This document shows positions 56,604-64,000 of a stretch of 64,000 nucleotides of DNA, piece after piece. This stretch comes from Mesorhizobium sp. B2-3-12. Lineage in GTDB: Bacteria > Pseudomonadota > Alphaproteobacteria > Rhizobiales > Rhizobiaceae. The stretch lies in the NCBI RefSeq assembly GCF_006442205.1, contig NZ_VFVR01000004.1:310001-374000 (forward strand), read 5' to 3'. The stretch's first letter is position 1. Every line of letters begins with the position of its first letter. The translations under genes and the position numbers were made by a program. Below the pieces are notes generated by a model, which was not told the origin of the DNA, ran no database searches, and saw only the letters and a list, made by a program, of their open reading frames with translations.

Positions 56604-57962
56604 ATGAAAACTCGCGTTGCCGTCATCGGAGCCGGACCGTCCGGCTTGGCACAGCTCAGGGCCTTCAAATCGGCGGCCGACAAGGGCGCCGACATTCCCG
56701 AGATCGTCTGTTTCGAGAAACAGTCGGACTGGGGCGGCCTGTGGAACTACACCTGGCGCACCGGCCTCGACGAGCATGGCGATCCCGTGCACGGCTCGAT
56801 GTACCGCTACCTCTGGTCGAACGGACCGAAGGAGTGCCTGGAATTCGCCGACTACACGTTCGAGGAGCATTTCGGCCGGCCGATAGGTTCCTATCCGCCG
56901 CGCGCCGTGCTGTGGGACTACATCAAGGGCCGCGTCGAGAAATCGGGCCTACGCGAATGGGTGCGGTTCAACAGCCCGGTGCGCATGGTCACCTTCTCGG
57001 ACGAGACGAAGAAGTTCACCGTCACCGCTCATGACCGCGGCAACGACGTCACTTATTCCGAAGAGTTCGACAATGTCGTCGTCGCCTCCGGGCATTTCTC
57101 GGTGCCCAACGTGCCCTATTTCGAAGGCTTCTCGACCTTCAACGGCCGTATCCTGCACAGCCACGATTTCCGCGACGCCATGGAGTTCAAGGGCAAGGAC
57201 ATCCTGATCATCGGCCGTTCCTATTCGGCCGAGGACATCGGCTCGCAATGCTACAAATACGGCGCCAAATCCATCACCTCCAGCTACCGCTCGAAGCCGA
57301 TGGGCTTCAAATGGCCGGAGAACTGGAAAGAGGTGCCGCTGCTGCAGAAAGTCGTCGGCAAGACGGCGCATTTCAAGGACGGCACCACCAAGGACGTCGA
57401 CGTTATCATCCTGTGCACCGGCTATCTCCATTCCTTCCCGTTCCTGACCGACGATCTGAAGCTCAAGACCGCCAACCGGATGTGGCCGCTGGACCTCTAT
57501 GAAGGCGTCGTCTGGGAGAAGAACCCAAAACTGTCCTACATCGGCATGCAGGACCAGTTCTACACGTTCAACATGTTCGACGCGCAGGCCTGGTTCGCGC
57601 GCGATGTCATCATGGGCCGCATCAAATTGCCCTCCGCCGAGGCGATGGCGGCGCACGGCGCCAAATGGCGGGCGAGGGAAGAGACGCTGGAAGACGCCGA
57701 GCAGATGATCTGGTTCCAGGGCGACTACACCAAGGAATTGATGGACCAGACCGACTATCCCGGCTTCGACGTCGAGGCGGTCAACCAGACCTTCATGGAG
57801 TGGGAGCACCACAAGGCGGAAGACATAATGAGCTTCCGCGACCATTCCTACCGTTCGCTGATGACGGGCACCATGGCGCCGCTGCACCACACGCCGTGGC
57901 TGCAGGCGCTGGACGATTCGATGGAGAGTTACCTCGAAGTGAAAAGCGTCGCGGCAGAATAG
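56604..57962 (+). CDS. tmm: Trimethylamine monooxygenase
   Basis: This 452-residue flavin-containing monooxygenase oxidises trimethylamine to TMAO with NADPH and O2. It has the FAD motif GAGPSG (9-14), the FMO signature around [18 protein letters not shown], the NADPH-side motif [12 protein letters not shown] and [28 protein letters not shown] is characteristic of bacterial Tmm. GGAGG lies ahead of the ATG. Adjacent tmoXVW and the nearby tdm and dmm genes support the substrate. Confidence 0.93.
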   Translation: MKTRVAVIGAGPSGLAQLRAFKSAADKGADIPEIVCFEKQSDWGGLWNYTWRTGLDEHGDPVHGSMYRYLWSNGPKECLEFADYTFEEHFGRPIGSYPPRAVLWDYIKGRVEKSGLREWVRFNSPVRMVTFSDETKKFTVTAHDRGNDVTYSEEFDNVVVASGHFSVPNVPYFEGFSTFNGRILHSHDFRDAMEFKGKDILIIGRSYSAEDIGSQCYKYGAKSITSSYRSKPMGFKWPENWKEVPLLQKVVGKTAHFKDGTTKDVDVIILCTGYLHSFPFLTDDLKLKTANRMWPLDLYEGVVWEKNPKLSYIGMQDQFYTFNMFDAQAWFARDVIMGRIKLPSAEAMAAHGAKWRAREETLEDAEQMIWFQGDYTKELMDQTDYPGFDVEAVNQTFMEWEHHKAEDIMSFRDHSYRSLMTGTMAPLHHTPWLQALDDSMESYLEVKSVAAE

Positions 57963-57981
57963 CCGCGGCGCATCTTCAGGA

Positions 57982-59961
57982 TTACCCCAATCTTGCCCTG
58001 GCCTTGGCTGTCCATGCGCTGAACAGCCGGTCGGCGACGATGCCGATGAAGGCGATGGCCAGGCCGGCGACGATGCCGCGGCCGGAATCGGCCTTCGACA
58101 GCGCGATGAACACTTCCTGACCGAGATCGCGCGTGCCGACCATGGCGCAGATGATGACCATCGCCAGCGCCATCAGGATGGTTTGGTTCACACCCAGCAT
58201 GATCTCTGGAAGCGCCAGCGGCAGCTGCACCCGAAAGAAGGTCTGGCGCGGCGTGCAGCCGGACACCTTCGCCGCCTCGATCAGCGCCGGCGACACCTGC
58301 CGGATGCCATGGTTGGTGTAGCGGATGGCCGGCACCACGGCGAAGGCGACCGTGGCGATCATGGCTGTGACGTCGCCAACCCGGAACAGCATGACCACGG
58401 GAATGATGAAGCAGAAGGACGGCAGCACCTGCAGCGTGTCGATGACGGGCGTGATTATCTTCTCGAAACGATCGCTGCGCGCTGCCGCGAGTCCGATCGG
58501 GATGCCGATCAGGCAAGCGATGAAGGCCGAGATGCCGCAGAGATAGACCGTCGCCATGGTCTTTTCCCAGAGTCCGGTGACGGCGCAGAAGGCGGTGAGT
58601 GCCGCGACAAGTGCGGCCAGCCGCAAGCCTGAGAGCTGGTAGCCGGCAAGGCTGAGCAGGAACACCGCGCCCAGCCACGGAAAGCCCTCGCAAAAGGCGC
58701 GTACCGGGTTGAGCACGTTGAGGATCAGCGCGACGCGAAAGGCTTCGATGATGTCGAAGAAGTTGATCGTCACCCAGTTCACCGCCGCCTTCCACAGCGG
58801 CGCGGTGGTGAAGGTGACCGCCTTCGGCACCGCCGCGAAGGCCGGCACGAACAGGCCAAGCAGCGTGGTGACGGCAAGGATCGCAATGGCCAGCGTCAGA
58901 TTGGGATAGCGCCGCCACAAGCCCCTGTTTGCCTGCTGATGGAGATGGCCCTTGGCCTGCTTGTGCGCCATGGCCTGGCTCAGCCGGTCGAGCGCGATGG
59001 CCAGTGCGACGATGGCGAGGCCGGCTTCCATGGCTTCGCCGACCTTCAGCGCACGCAGCGCCAGAAGCACGTCATAGCCGAGCCCGCCTGCGCCGATCAT
59101 CGAGGCGATGATGACCATGTTGAGCGCCAGCATGATCACCTGGTTGACGCCGACCATCAGTGTCGGCCGCGCCGACGGCAACAGGACGCGCCACAGTTTC
59201 TGCCGCGCGGTGCAGCCTGCCATGTCGCTGAATTCGCCGATCTCCAACGGCACGCGGTTGAGGCCGAGCATGGTCGCCCGCACCATCGGCGGCGTGGCGA
59301 AGATGGCGGTGGCGATCATCGCCGAGACCGGGCTGTTGCCGAACAGGAGCAGCATCGGGATGAGATAGGCGAAGGTCGGGATCGTCTGCATCAAGTCGAG
59401 GGCAGGGGAGACGATGAGCCGCTCCGCCCATGGCTTGCGCCATGCCCAGATGCCGGCGAACAGCCCGGTGAGAATACAGAACGGCACCGCGATCGAGATC
59501 AGCGCCAGCGTCAGCATGGCGCTGGTCCATTGGCCGAACAGCGCGATGTAGAGGAAACAGCCGCCGACCAGCAGGCTCAGCTTTCGGCCGCCCACGGCAT
59601 GCCCGGCGAGGAACGCGACGGCGCAGACGCCGACCCAGGACAGGCGCGGCAAGACATAGGCGTCCACGCCATGGCCGAACTTGAAATTCTTGGCCAAGAA
59701 ATTGAGCGCGAAATCGAGCGGCACGCCGAGCACCGTGGTGATCGAACGCGTCAGCCACGACAGGTTCGACTTGATCCAGCCCATCAGCGCGCTGACCCAG
59801 TCGGCGACGGGCACGACAGCCTCGGCCGGATAGTTGACAGCCCAGGGCAGCCTGTCCTGCAGCATGAACACCACCAGCACGGCGGCCAGTGCCAGGACCC
59901 AGATCAGCAGCCAACGCTGAACCGGCGGCCTTGCCTGGCTGGCGCTTGCCGTCACCGTCAT
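57982..59961 (-). CDS. tmoW: TMAO ABC transporter permease, double-length
   Basis: The 659-residue protein contains two ProW-like permease modules in tandem, each with the cytoplasmic EAA-type loop (IGEFSDMAGCTARQKLWRVLLP and LIEAAKVSGCTPRQTFFRVQLP, quoted in part as MAGCTARQKLW and VSGCTPRQTFF). This duplicate build is typical of TmoW-type TMAO importers. It is convergent with tmm and overlaps the tmoV stop as ATGA. Confidence 0.88.
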   Translation of the reverse strand: MTVTASASQARPPVQRWLLIWVLALAAVLVVFMLQDRLPWAVNYPAEAVVPVADWVSALMGWIKSNLSWLTRSITTVLGVPLDFALNFLAKNFKFGHGVDAYVLPRLSWVGVCAVAFLAGHAVGGRKLSLLVGGCFLYIALFGQWTSAMLTLALISIAVPFCILTGLFAGIWAWRKPWAERLIVSPALDLMQTIPTFAYLIPMLLLFGNSPVSAMIATAIFATPPMVRATMLGLNRVPLEIGEFSDMAGCTARQKLWRVLLPSARPTLMVGVNQVIMLALNMVIIASMIGAGGLGYDVLLALRALKVGEAMEAGLAIVALAIALDRLSQAMAHKQAKGHLHQQANRGLWRRYPNLTLAIAILAVTTLLGLFVPAFAAVPKAVTFTTAPLWKAAVNWVTINFFDIIEAFRVALILNVLNPVRAFCEGFPWLGAVFLLSLAGYQLSGLRLAALVAALTAFCAVTGLWEKTMATVYLCGISAFIACLIGIPIGLAAARSDRFEKIITPVIDTLQVLPSFCFIIPVVMLFRVGDVTAMIATVAFAVVPAIRYTNHGIRQVSPALIEAAKVSGCTPRQTFFRVQLPLALPEIMLGVNQTILMALAMVIICAMVGTRDLGQEVFIALSKADSGRGIVAGLAIAFIGIVADRLFSAWTAKARARLG

Positions 59962-61037
59962 GCGCCGGCTCTTGGCTTGTCGATGCCGGCCAGCAGCCCG
60001 ATCACAGCTTGTGGCGTCACCTCGCCGATCGGCTTACCGCTGCCGTTGACCACGGCGAATGGTTTGCCGGCGGCAACGATGCTGGCGGAAAAACTTGATA
60101 TCTTGGCCTCGGGCGCCACCGTGCCGCCATGCTCGGCGCCGTCGCAGGTGCGCATCAGGCTGCGCGCCGAAATCACCTTGGCGCGGTCGACGTCGCGGGT
60201 GAATTCGGCGACATAGTCGGTCGCCGGATTGACCACCAGCTCCTCCGGCGTGCCGATCTGGATGACCTCGCCGTCCTTCATGATGGCGATGCGGTCGGCG
60301 AGCCTGATCGCCTCGTCGAAATCATGAGTGATGAAAACGATGGTCTTGTGCAGCATGGTCTGCAGCCGCATCAACTCATCCTGCATCTCGCGGCGGATCA
60401 ATGGATCGAGAGCCGAGAACGGCTCGTCGAGAAACCAGATTTCCGGCTTGGTGGCGAGGCTGCGGGCGATGCCGACACGCTGCTGCTGGCCGCCCGACAA
60501 TTCGCGCGGATAGAAATGCTCGCGCCCGCGCAGGCCGACGAGTTCGATGACTTCCCGGGCGCGCGCCTCGCGTGTCGAACGGTCCTGTCCCTGGATGCTG
60601 AGCGGGAAGGCGATGTTGTCGAGCACGTTGAGATGCGGCAGCAAGGCAAAATTCTGGAACACCATGCCCATGCGGTGGCGCCTGAGCTCGATCAGCGCGG
60701 CATCGGAAATCTTCAGCAGATCCTTGCCTTCGAACTCGACCTTGCCATGCGTCGGCTCGACCAGCCGTGACATGCAACGCACCAGCGTCGACTTGCCGGA
60801 GCCGGAGAGACCCATGATGATGAAGATTTCGCCCTGGCGGATTTCGAGGTCGACGGCGCGCACGGCCCCGACCAGACCGGCCGCGGTCACATCCGCCATG
60901 CTGGCCTTGCCATCGCGCTCGCGGATGAAATTGGCGGCGTTCGCTCCGAACAGCTTCCACACATTGCGGCAGGCAAGTTTGACAGGGCGGGCGTCCGTGC
61001 CCGGTTGCGCCGCCCGCTGTTCAATCGCTTCCGTCAT
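59958..61037 (-). CDS. tmoV: TMAO ABC transporter ATPase
   Basis: The 359-residue ProV/GbuA-like ATPase has Walker A GLSGSGKST, signature LSGGQQQRVGIARSL and Walker B WFLDEPFSALDP. The C-terminal 80 residues are not a canonical CBS pair but end in a short regulatory-looking domain. It is the middle gene of tmoXVW. It powers uptake of TMAO or other quaternary amines such as glycine betaine or choline. Confidence 0.88.
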   Translation of the reverse strand: MTEAIEQRAAQPGTDARPVKLACRNVWKLFGANAANFIRERDGKASMADVTAAGLVGAVRAVDLEIRQGEIFIIMGLSGSGKSTLVRCMSRLVEPTHGKVEFEGKDLLKISDAALIELRRHRMGMVFQNFALLPHLNVLDNIAFPLSIQGQDRSTREARAREVIELVGLRGREHFYPRELSGGQQQRVGIARSLATKPEIWFLDEPFSALDPLIRREMQDELMRLQTMLHKTIVFITHDFDEAIRLADRIAIMKDGEVIQIGTPEELVVNPATDYVAEFTRDVDRAKVISARSLMRTCDGAEHGGTVAPEAKISSFSASIVAAGKPFAVVNGSGKPIGEVTPQAVIGLLAGIDKPRAGA

Positions 61038-61115
61038 TCAGTCGTCCTTCTGGAACATCAAGAGTTGAGACCCGGCTGGCCAACAGCCAGGTCTCGCGTT
61101 TTCCAGTCGGAGCGA

Positions 61116-62090
61116 TCACTGCGCCCAGGCTTTCCAGTCTGCCTCATGGGCGGCGATCCAGGCGGCGGCGACGTCTTCCGGCGTCTTGCCGTCGAGGTCG
61201 ATCTCGCCGCTCATCTTGTTGAGTTCGTCGGTGTCGACCGTGTAGGCCTTGGCTACCTTGTAGGCGACAGGCCATTTGTCCTTCATGCCGTTCCAGGAGT
61301 ATTTCCAGATCTCGCCATGCGGCTTGCCGCAGTCATATTTAGCGTCGGGATTCACGCCCCATTTCGGGTCGTTGTAGCACTCGGGCGTGTATTCGGGGAA
61401 CTGCACCCATTCGCCCTTGTATTTTGCAGGCGCCCAATGCGGCGAGTAGATCCACAGCATGATCGGCGCCTTGCGCTGATAGGCGGAATCCAGTTCGGCG
61501 AACATCGCCGCGTCGGTGCCGGCATGGATGACGGTGAAGGGCAGTTTCAGGGCTGCTACACGCTCGTCGTCAAAACCTTCCCAGGTCACCGGCCCGCCGA
61601 GATAACGCCCCTTCGGCGCCGTCTCGGCGGTCGAGAAGGCCTCAGCGCATTTCGGATCCTTGAGGGCTTCCCAATTGGGCAGGCCGGGGCACTTTTCCTT
61701 CATATATTCGGGAAACCACCATTCTTCCTTGGCTTTCGGACCGAGCTTGCCGAGCCGCTCGGTCTGGCCAGTGGCGTCGGAGGCCTTCATCGCTTCGCCG
61801 GCGGTGGTGTCCCAGAACTCCAGGCCGACATCGATGTCGCCATTGGTGAGGCCGGTGGTCAGGCTGGAGAGGTAATCGGCGGTCGGGTATTCGACGGTGT
61901 AGCCGAGCTTTTCCAGGATGCCGCCGAGGATCTTGGCGTTGAGGTTGACGCTGGTCCAGTCGAACAGCGCGATCTTGATCGGGTCGTTGGATTCAGGCGC
62001 CGCTGCCTGCGCTGTCGGCGTCATGGCACTTGCCGCGGCAAGCGCCAATGCTCCCATTGAGAATTTCGAAATCACACTGCGAATTGGCAT
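61116..62090 (-). CDS. tmoX: TMAO-binding periplasmic protein
   Basis: This 324-residue OpuAC-type binding protein has a signal peptide (MPIRSVISKFSMGALALAAA, cleavage near AQA-A at 28). It starts at 62090, where AAGGAG is nine bases upstream. Motifs include IALFDWTSVNLNAKILGGIL, GDIDVGLEFWDTTAGE and a tryptophan-rich C-terminal half (KEEWWFPEYM, WIYSPHWAPAKYKGEW) suitable for an aromatic box around a methylated amine head group. Glycine betaine or choline are the alternatives if the neighbouring genes are discounted. Confidence 0.85.
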   Translation of the reverse strand: MPIRSVISKFSMGALALAAASAMTPTAQAAAPESNDPIKIALFDWTSVNLNAKILGGILEKLGYTVEYPTADYLSSLTTGLTNGDIDVGLEFWDTTAGEAMKASDATGQTERLGKLGPKAKEEWWFPEYMKEKCPGLPNWEALKDPKCAEAFSTAETAPKGRYLGGPVTWEGFDDERVAALKLPFTVIHAGTDAAMFAELDSAYQRKAPIMLWIYSPHWAPAKYKGEWVQFPEYTPECYNDPKWGVNPDAKYDCGKPHGEIWKYSWNGMKDKWPVAYKVAKAYTVDTDELNKMSGEIDLDGKTPEDVAAAWIAAHEADWKAWAQ

Positions 62091-62554
62091 TGCTTGGTTC
62101 TCCTTCAAGCTGTGACGGTTACTGGTCGTTCCCTTCTTGCGTCTTTTCTTGATTGTGTTGGAAAGGCTGGCTGTTGCGCAAGGCTGTTGTCGCCCGGGCG
62201 CCGCCAGGCACGGCACGGGCGTGTTGATGCTCGATTTCGGTGATGACGGATGCTGCCTGGGCGGCCAGTCTCATGGCCGATGGATCGCCGCGATAGCGAT
62301 CATCCGCGGATCGATTGCCAGTCCTGCGGCGCCCTGCAAGGTGCGAGCCATCAAGGTCCCATGATCCCGAGCATTCCGGCGGAAGTGCTTCCGGCCAGCG
62401 GCTTGGCAAGCCCCATCTCGCCAAGGCCGTTTCATGGGATGAAATTATATATACCAACGTTCATGCCGCGCAACGACTAACGCTACGTTCGCGCCGTAAT
62501 TTGAGACTGCGGGCCAAGTGGGCCGGCACCGGCGGGACATGGCTCGCATCCCTG
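62091..62554. promoter_or_regulatory. Noncoding control region upstream of tmoX
   Basis: I see no convincing gene in these 464 bases. A perfect inverted repeat TTTCAT, GGG, ATGAAA lies at 62430-62444, and its right half continues as TGAAATTATAT, resembling motif A. It is about 340 bases from tmoX, so any promoter there would give a long leader. Confidence 0.5.
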
Positions 62555-63319
62555 TTACCAGCAGACGTAGCCGCCATCGACGATCAGGTCGAGGCCGGTG
62601 ACGAAGCTCGAGGCACGGCTGGCCAGGAACACGGTCGGTCCGACCATCTCCTCTGGCACCGCCATGCGTCCCATCGGCGTGTCGCGCTTGAAGATCTTTA
62701 TCTGTTCGGCCACCTCCGGCCGCTTGTTCATCGGCGTCAGCGTGTAGCCGGGGCTGACGACGTTGACGCGCAGCCCACGACCGGCCCACTCCATGGCGAG
62801 GCTCTTCGACATATGAATGACGGCCGCCTTCGAGGAATTGTAGTGCGCCTGCGTCAGCCCGCGATTGACGATGGTGCCCGACATCGAGGCGATGTTGATG
62901 ATCGAGCCCTTGCCGCGCGCCAGCATCTTGCGCGCCTCGGCCTGGCAGGACAGGAACACGCCGGCGACATTGACCTCGTGCACCTTCCGCCACGTCTCCA
63001 GCGACAGTGTCTCCGCTGGTTCCGAGCCGGCGATCCCGGCATTGTTGACGGCAACCGTCAAAGCACCGAGTTCGGCTTCCACGCGATCGATGGCGGCAGC
63101 CAGATCGTCCTCCGACGTCACCGTGCCTGTCAGCACCACCGCCTTGCGTCCAAGTGCCGTGATCCGGTGGGCGGTTTCGTCCAGCCCGCCCTTCGACGCA
63201 TGGCCGAAACAGGCGACATCGGCGCCGGCCTCGGCCAGCCCGATCGCGATTGCCTGGCCAATGCCGCTGCCGGCTCCGGTGACCAGCGCGACATCGCCGT
63301 CGAGTTTGAAAAGATCCAT
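62555..63319 (-). CDS. Short-chain dehydrogenase/reductase
   Basis: The 254-residue classical SDR has TGAGSGIG (14-21), NNAG, a catalytic serine in NIASMSG and HYNSSK for the YxxxK site. C-terminal GLDLIVDGGYVCW is typical of sugar or polyol dehydrogenases of the gluconate 5-dehydrogenase group. It is NAD(P)-dependent; the substrate is unknown. It lies upstream of tmoX on the same strand but 464 bases away, so it need not belong to the amine island. Confidence 0.85.
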   Translation of the reverse strand: MDLFKLDGDVALVTGAGSGIGQAIAIGLAEAGADVACFGHASKGGLDETAHRITALGRKAVVLTGTVTSEDDLAAAIDRVEAELGALTVAVNNAGIAGSEPAETLSLETWRKVHEVNVAGVFLSCQAEARKMLARGKGSIINIASMSGTIVNRGLTQAHYNSSKAAVIHMSKSLAMEWAGRGLRVNVVSPGYTLTPMNKRPEVAEQIKIFKRDTPMGRMAVPEEMVGPTVFLASRASSFVTGLDLIVDGGYVCW

Positions 63320-63413
63320 CGATAGCCCCTCCCTGGGTCCGCTTGGTCCGGGGAAGGTATGCGCTACCCAATGCCTCGATCAAGCCACCACGCGCCTGAC
63401 CGGTATCGTCCGT

Positions 63414-64000
63414 TCAGAAGTATCCGTCGGAGGCGGCCGTGGCTTCCTTCGGGATTTCGACGCCGTCGACCAGGATCTTGTCGACCAGTTCATGGTGGAA
63501 GCAGACCAGGCCCTTGATGCGCTCCGCTTCGTGCACGGGTTCGGGATAATACCAGACCATGTTCTCGTGGCGCTTCTTCGCCGTCGTCACGTGATAGTAG
63601 TTGGAGATGCCTTTATAGGGGCAGCGCGAAATGTAGCGGCTTGGCGAAAACATATCGAGCCGCGTGTCGGAAACCGGCAGGTAGTGGCGCACAGGATGGC
63701 CGGTCTCGAACAGGAACACGCCACGCCGTGAGTCGGCGACCTGCTCGCCGTCGAGGATGACCTGCACTCGCCGCGAGGAGGGCAGGCAGTCGACGCGGCG
63801 GAACGGATCGCGGGCGTGGACGAAGATCTCCTCGTCCTCCTCGAACCAGTGGCCCATCTTGCTCCACACGAACGACATGTAGCCCGAGATCGGCGGGCAA
63901 CCCTTGACCGGATCGAGATAGCGCCATGCACCATCCTCGACCAGGGTGATCCCCGTATTCAGCGAGTAGTGCGTGGCGACGCCCTTGTATGGGTCTTCCG
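63414..64000 (-). CDS. DUF427 protein, N-terminus cut by window edge
   Basis: The frame stays open to the right window edge. It contains a DUF427 repeat (CPYKGISNYYHVTTAKKRHE) and, near the edge, a second one (PYKGVATHYS), so the full protein probably holds two DUF427 domains. The function of this family is unknown. An internal ATG at 63878 falls between the two domains and is unlikely to be the start. Confidence 0.82.
   Translation of the reverse strand, partial: EDPYKGVATHYSLNTGITLVEDGAWRYLDPVKGCPPISGYMSFVWSKMGHWFEEDEEIFVHARDPFRRVDCLPSSRRVQVILDGEQVADSRRGVFLFETGHPVRHYLPVSDTRLDMFSPSRYISRCPYKGISNYYHVTTAKKRHENMVWYYPEPVHEAERIKGLVCFHHELVDKILVDGVEIPKEATAASDGYF

Noticed and set aside
62119..62457. 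Possible 112-residue gene upstream of tmoX
   Set aside because: Its composition is that of a random GC-rich frame, it has no recognisable motif or ribosome site, and it overlaps the palindrome.

Overview
The window looks like chromosome, or a large replicon, of a Mesorhizobium-type alphaproteobacterium (Phyllobacteriaceae, Rhizobiales). The support is high GC, Rhizobiales-style protein families, many sugar ABC importers of the CUT2 type, and intergenic palindromic repeats. No rRNA, tRNA, CRISPR array, transposase or phage gene was seen. It is catabolic accessory DNA made of three modules.

Module 1 (1-16.1 kb) is a D-apiose/D-apionate type locus. The minus-strand arm runs from a second sugar importer (SBP, fused ATPase-permease, permease), through a D-apionate oxidoisomerase-like gene (apnO), to a first importer (SBP, DUF2291 lipoprotein, ATPase, permease), a D-apiose dehydrogenase-like gene (apsD) and a truncated D-apionate lactonase-like gene (apnL). 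A divergent plus-strand arm holds a GntR/FadR regulator, a RuBisCO-like protein, a second ApnO paralogue and a TIM-barrel enzyme resembling 3-oxo-isoapionate decarboxylase. Two copies of a 19-bp dyad in the minus arm are candidate operators for the GntR protein.

Module 2 (16.1-26.2 kb) pairs mtnA and mtnK with a divergent CUT2 importer around a perfect 29-bp palindrome that carries both -35 boxes. A ParDE toxin-antitoxin pair follows, then a fused class II aldolase/short-chain dehydrogenase under a SorC-type regulator. Together these could import, phosphorylate, isomerise and cleave 5-methylthioribose or 5-deoxyribose; that reading is inference. An acyl-CoA ligase and a TetR-RND efflux operon (26.4-33.5 kb) separate this from module 3.

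Module 3 (33.5-62.1 kb) is an island for methylated amine degradation. It encodes a trimethylamine monooxygenase (tmm), a TMAO importer (tmoXVW), a TMAO demethylase (tdm), a heme-dependent dimethylamine monooxygenase system (dmmDABC), and the N-methylglutamate pathway (gmaS, mgsABC, mgdABCD). It also has two APC permeases, an XRE-cupin regulator and a cassette of five unassigned small proteins around one permease. Its genes could take trimethylamine down to glutamate plus one-carbon units on tetrahydrofolate. Two families of conserved promoter motifs link its transcription units. The window ends with an SDR and a truncated DUF427 protein.
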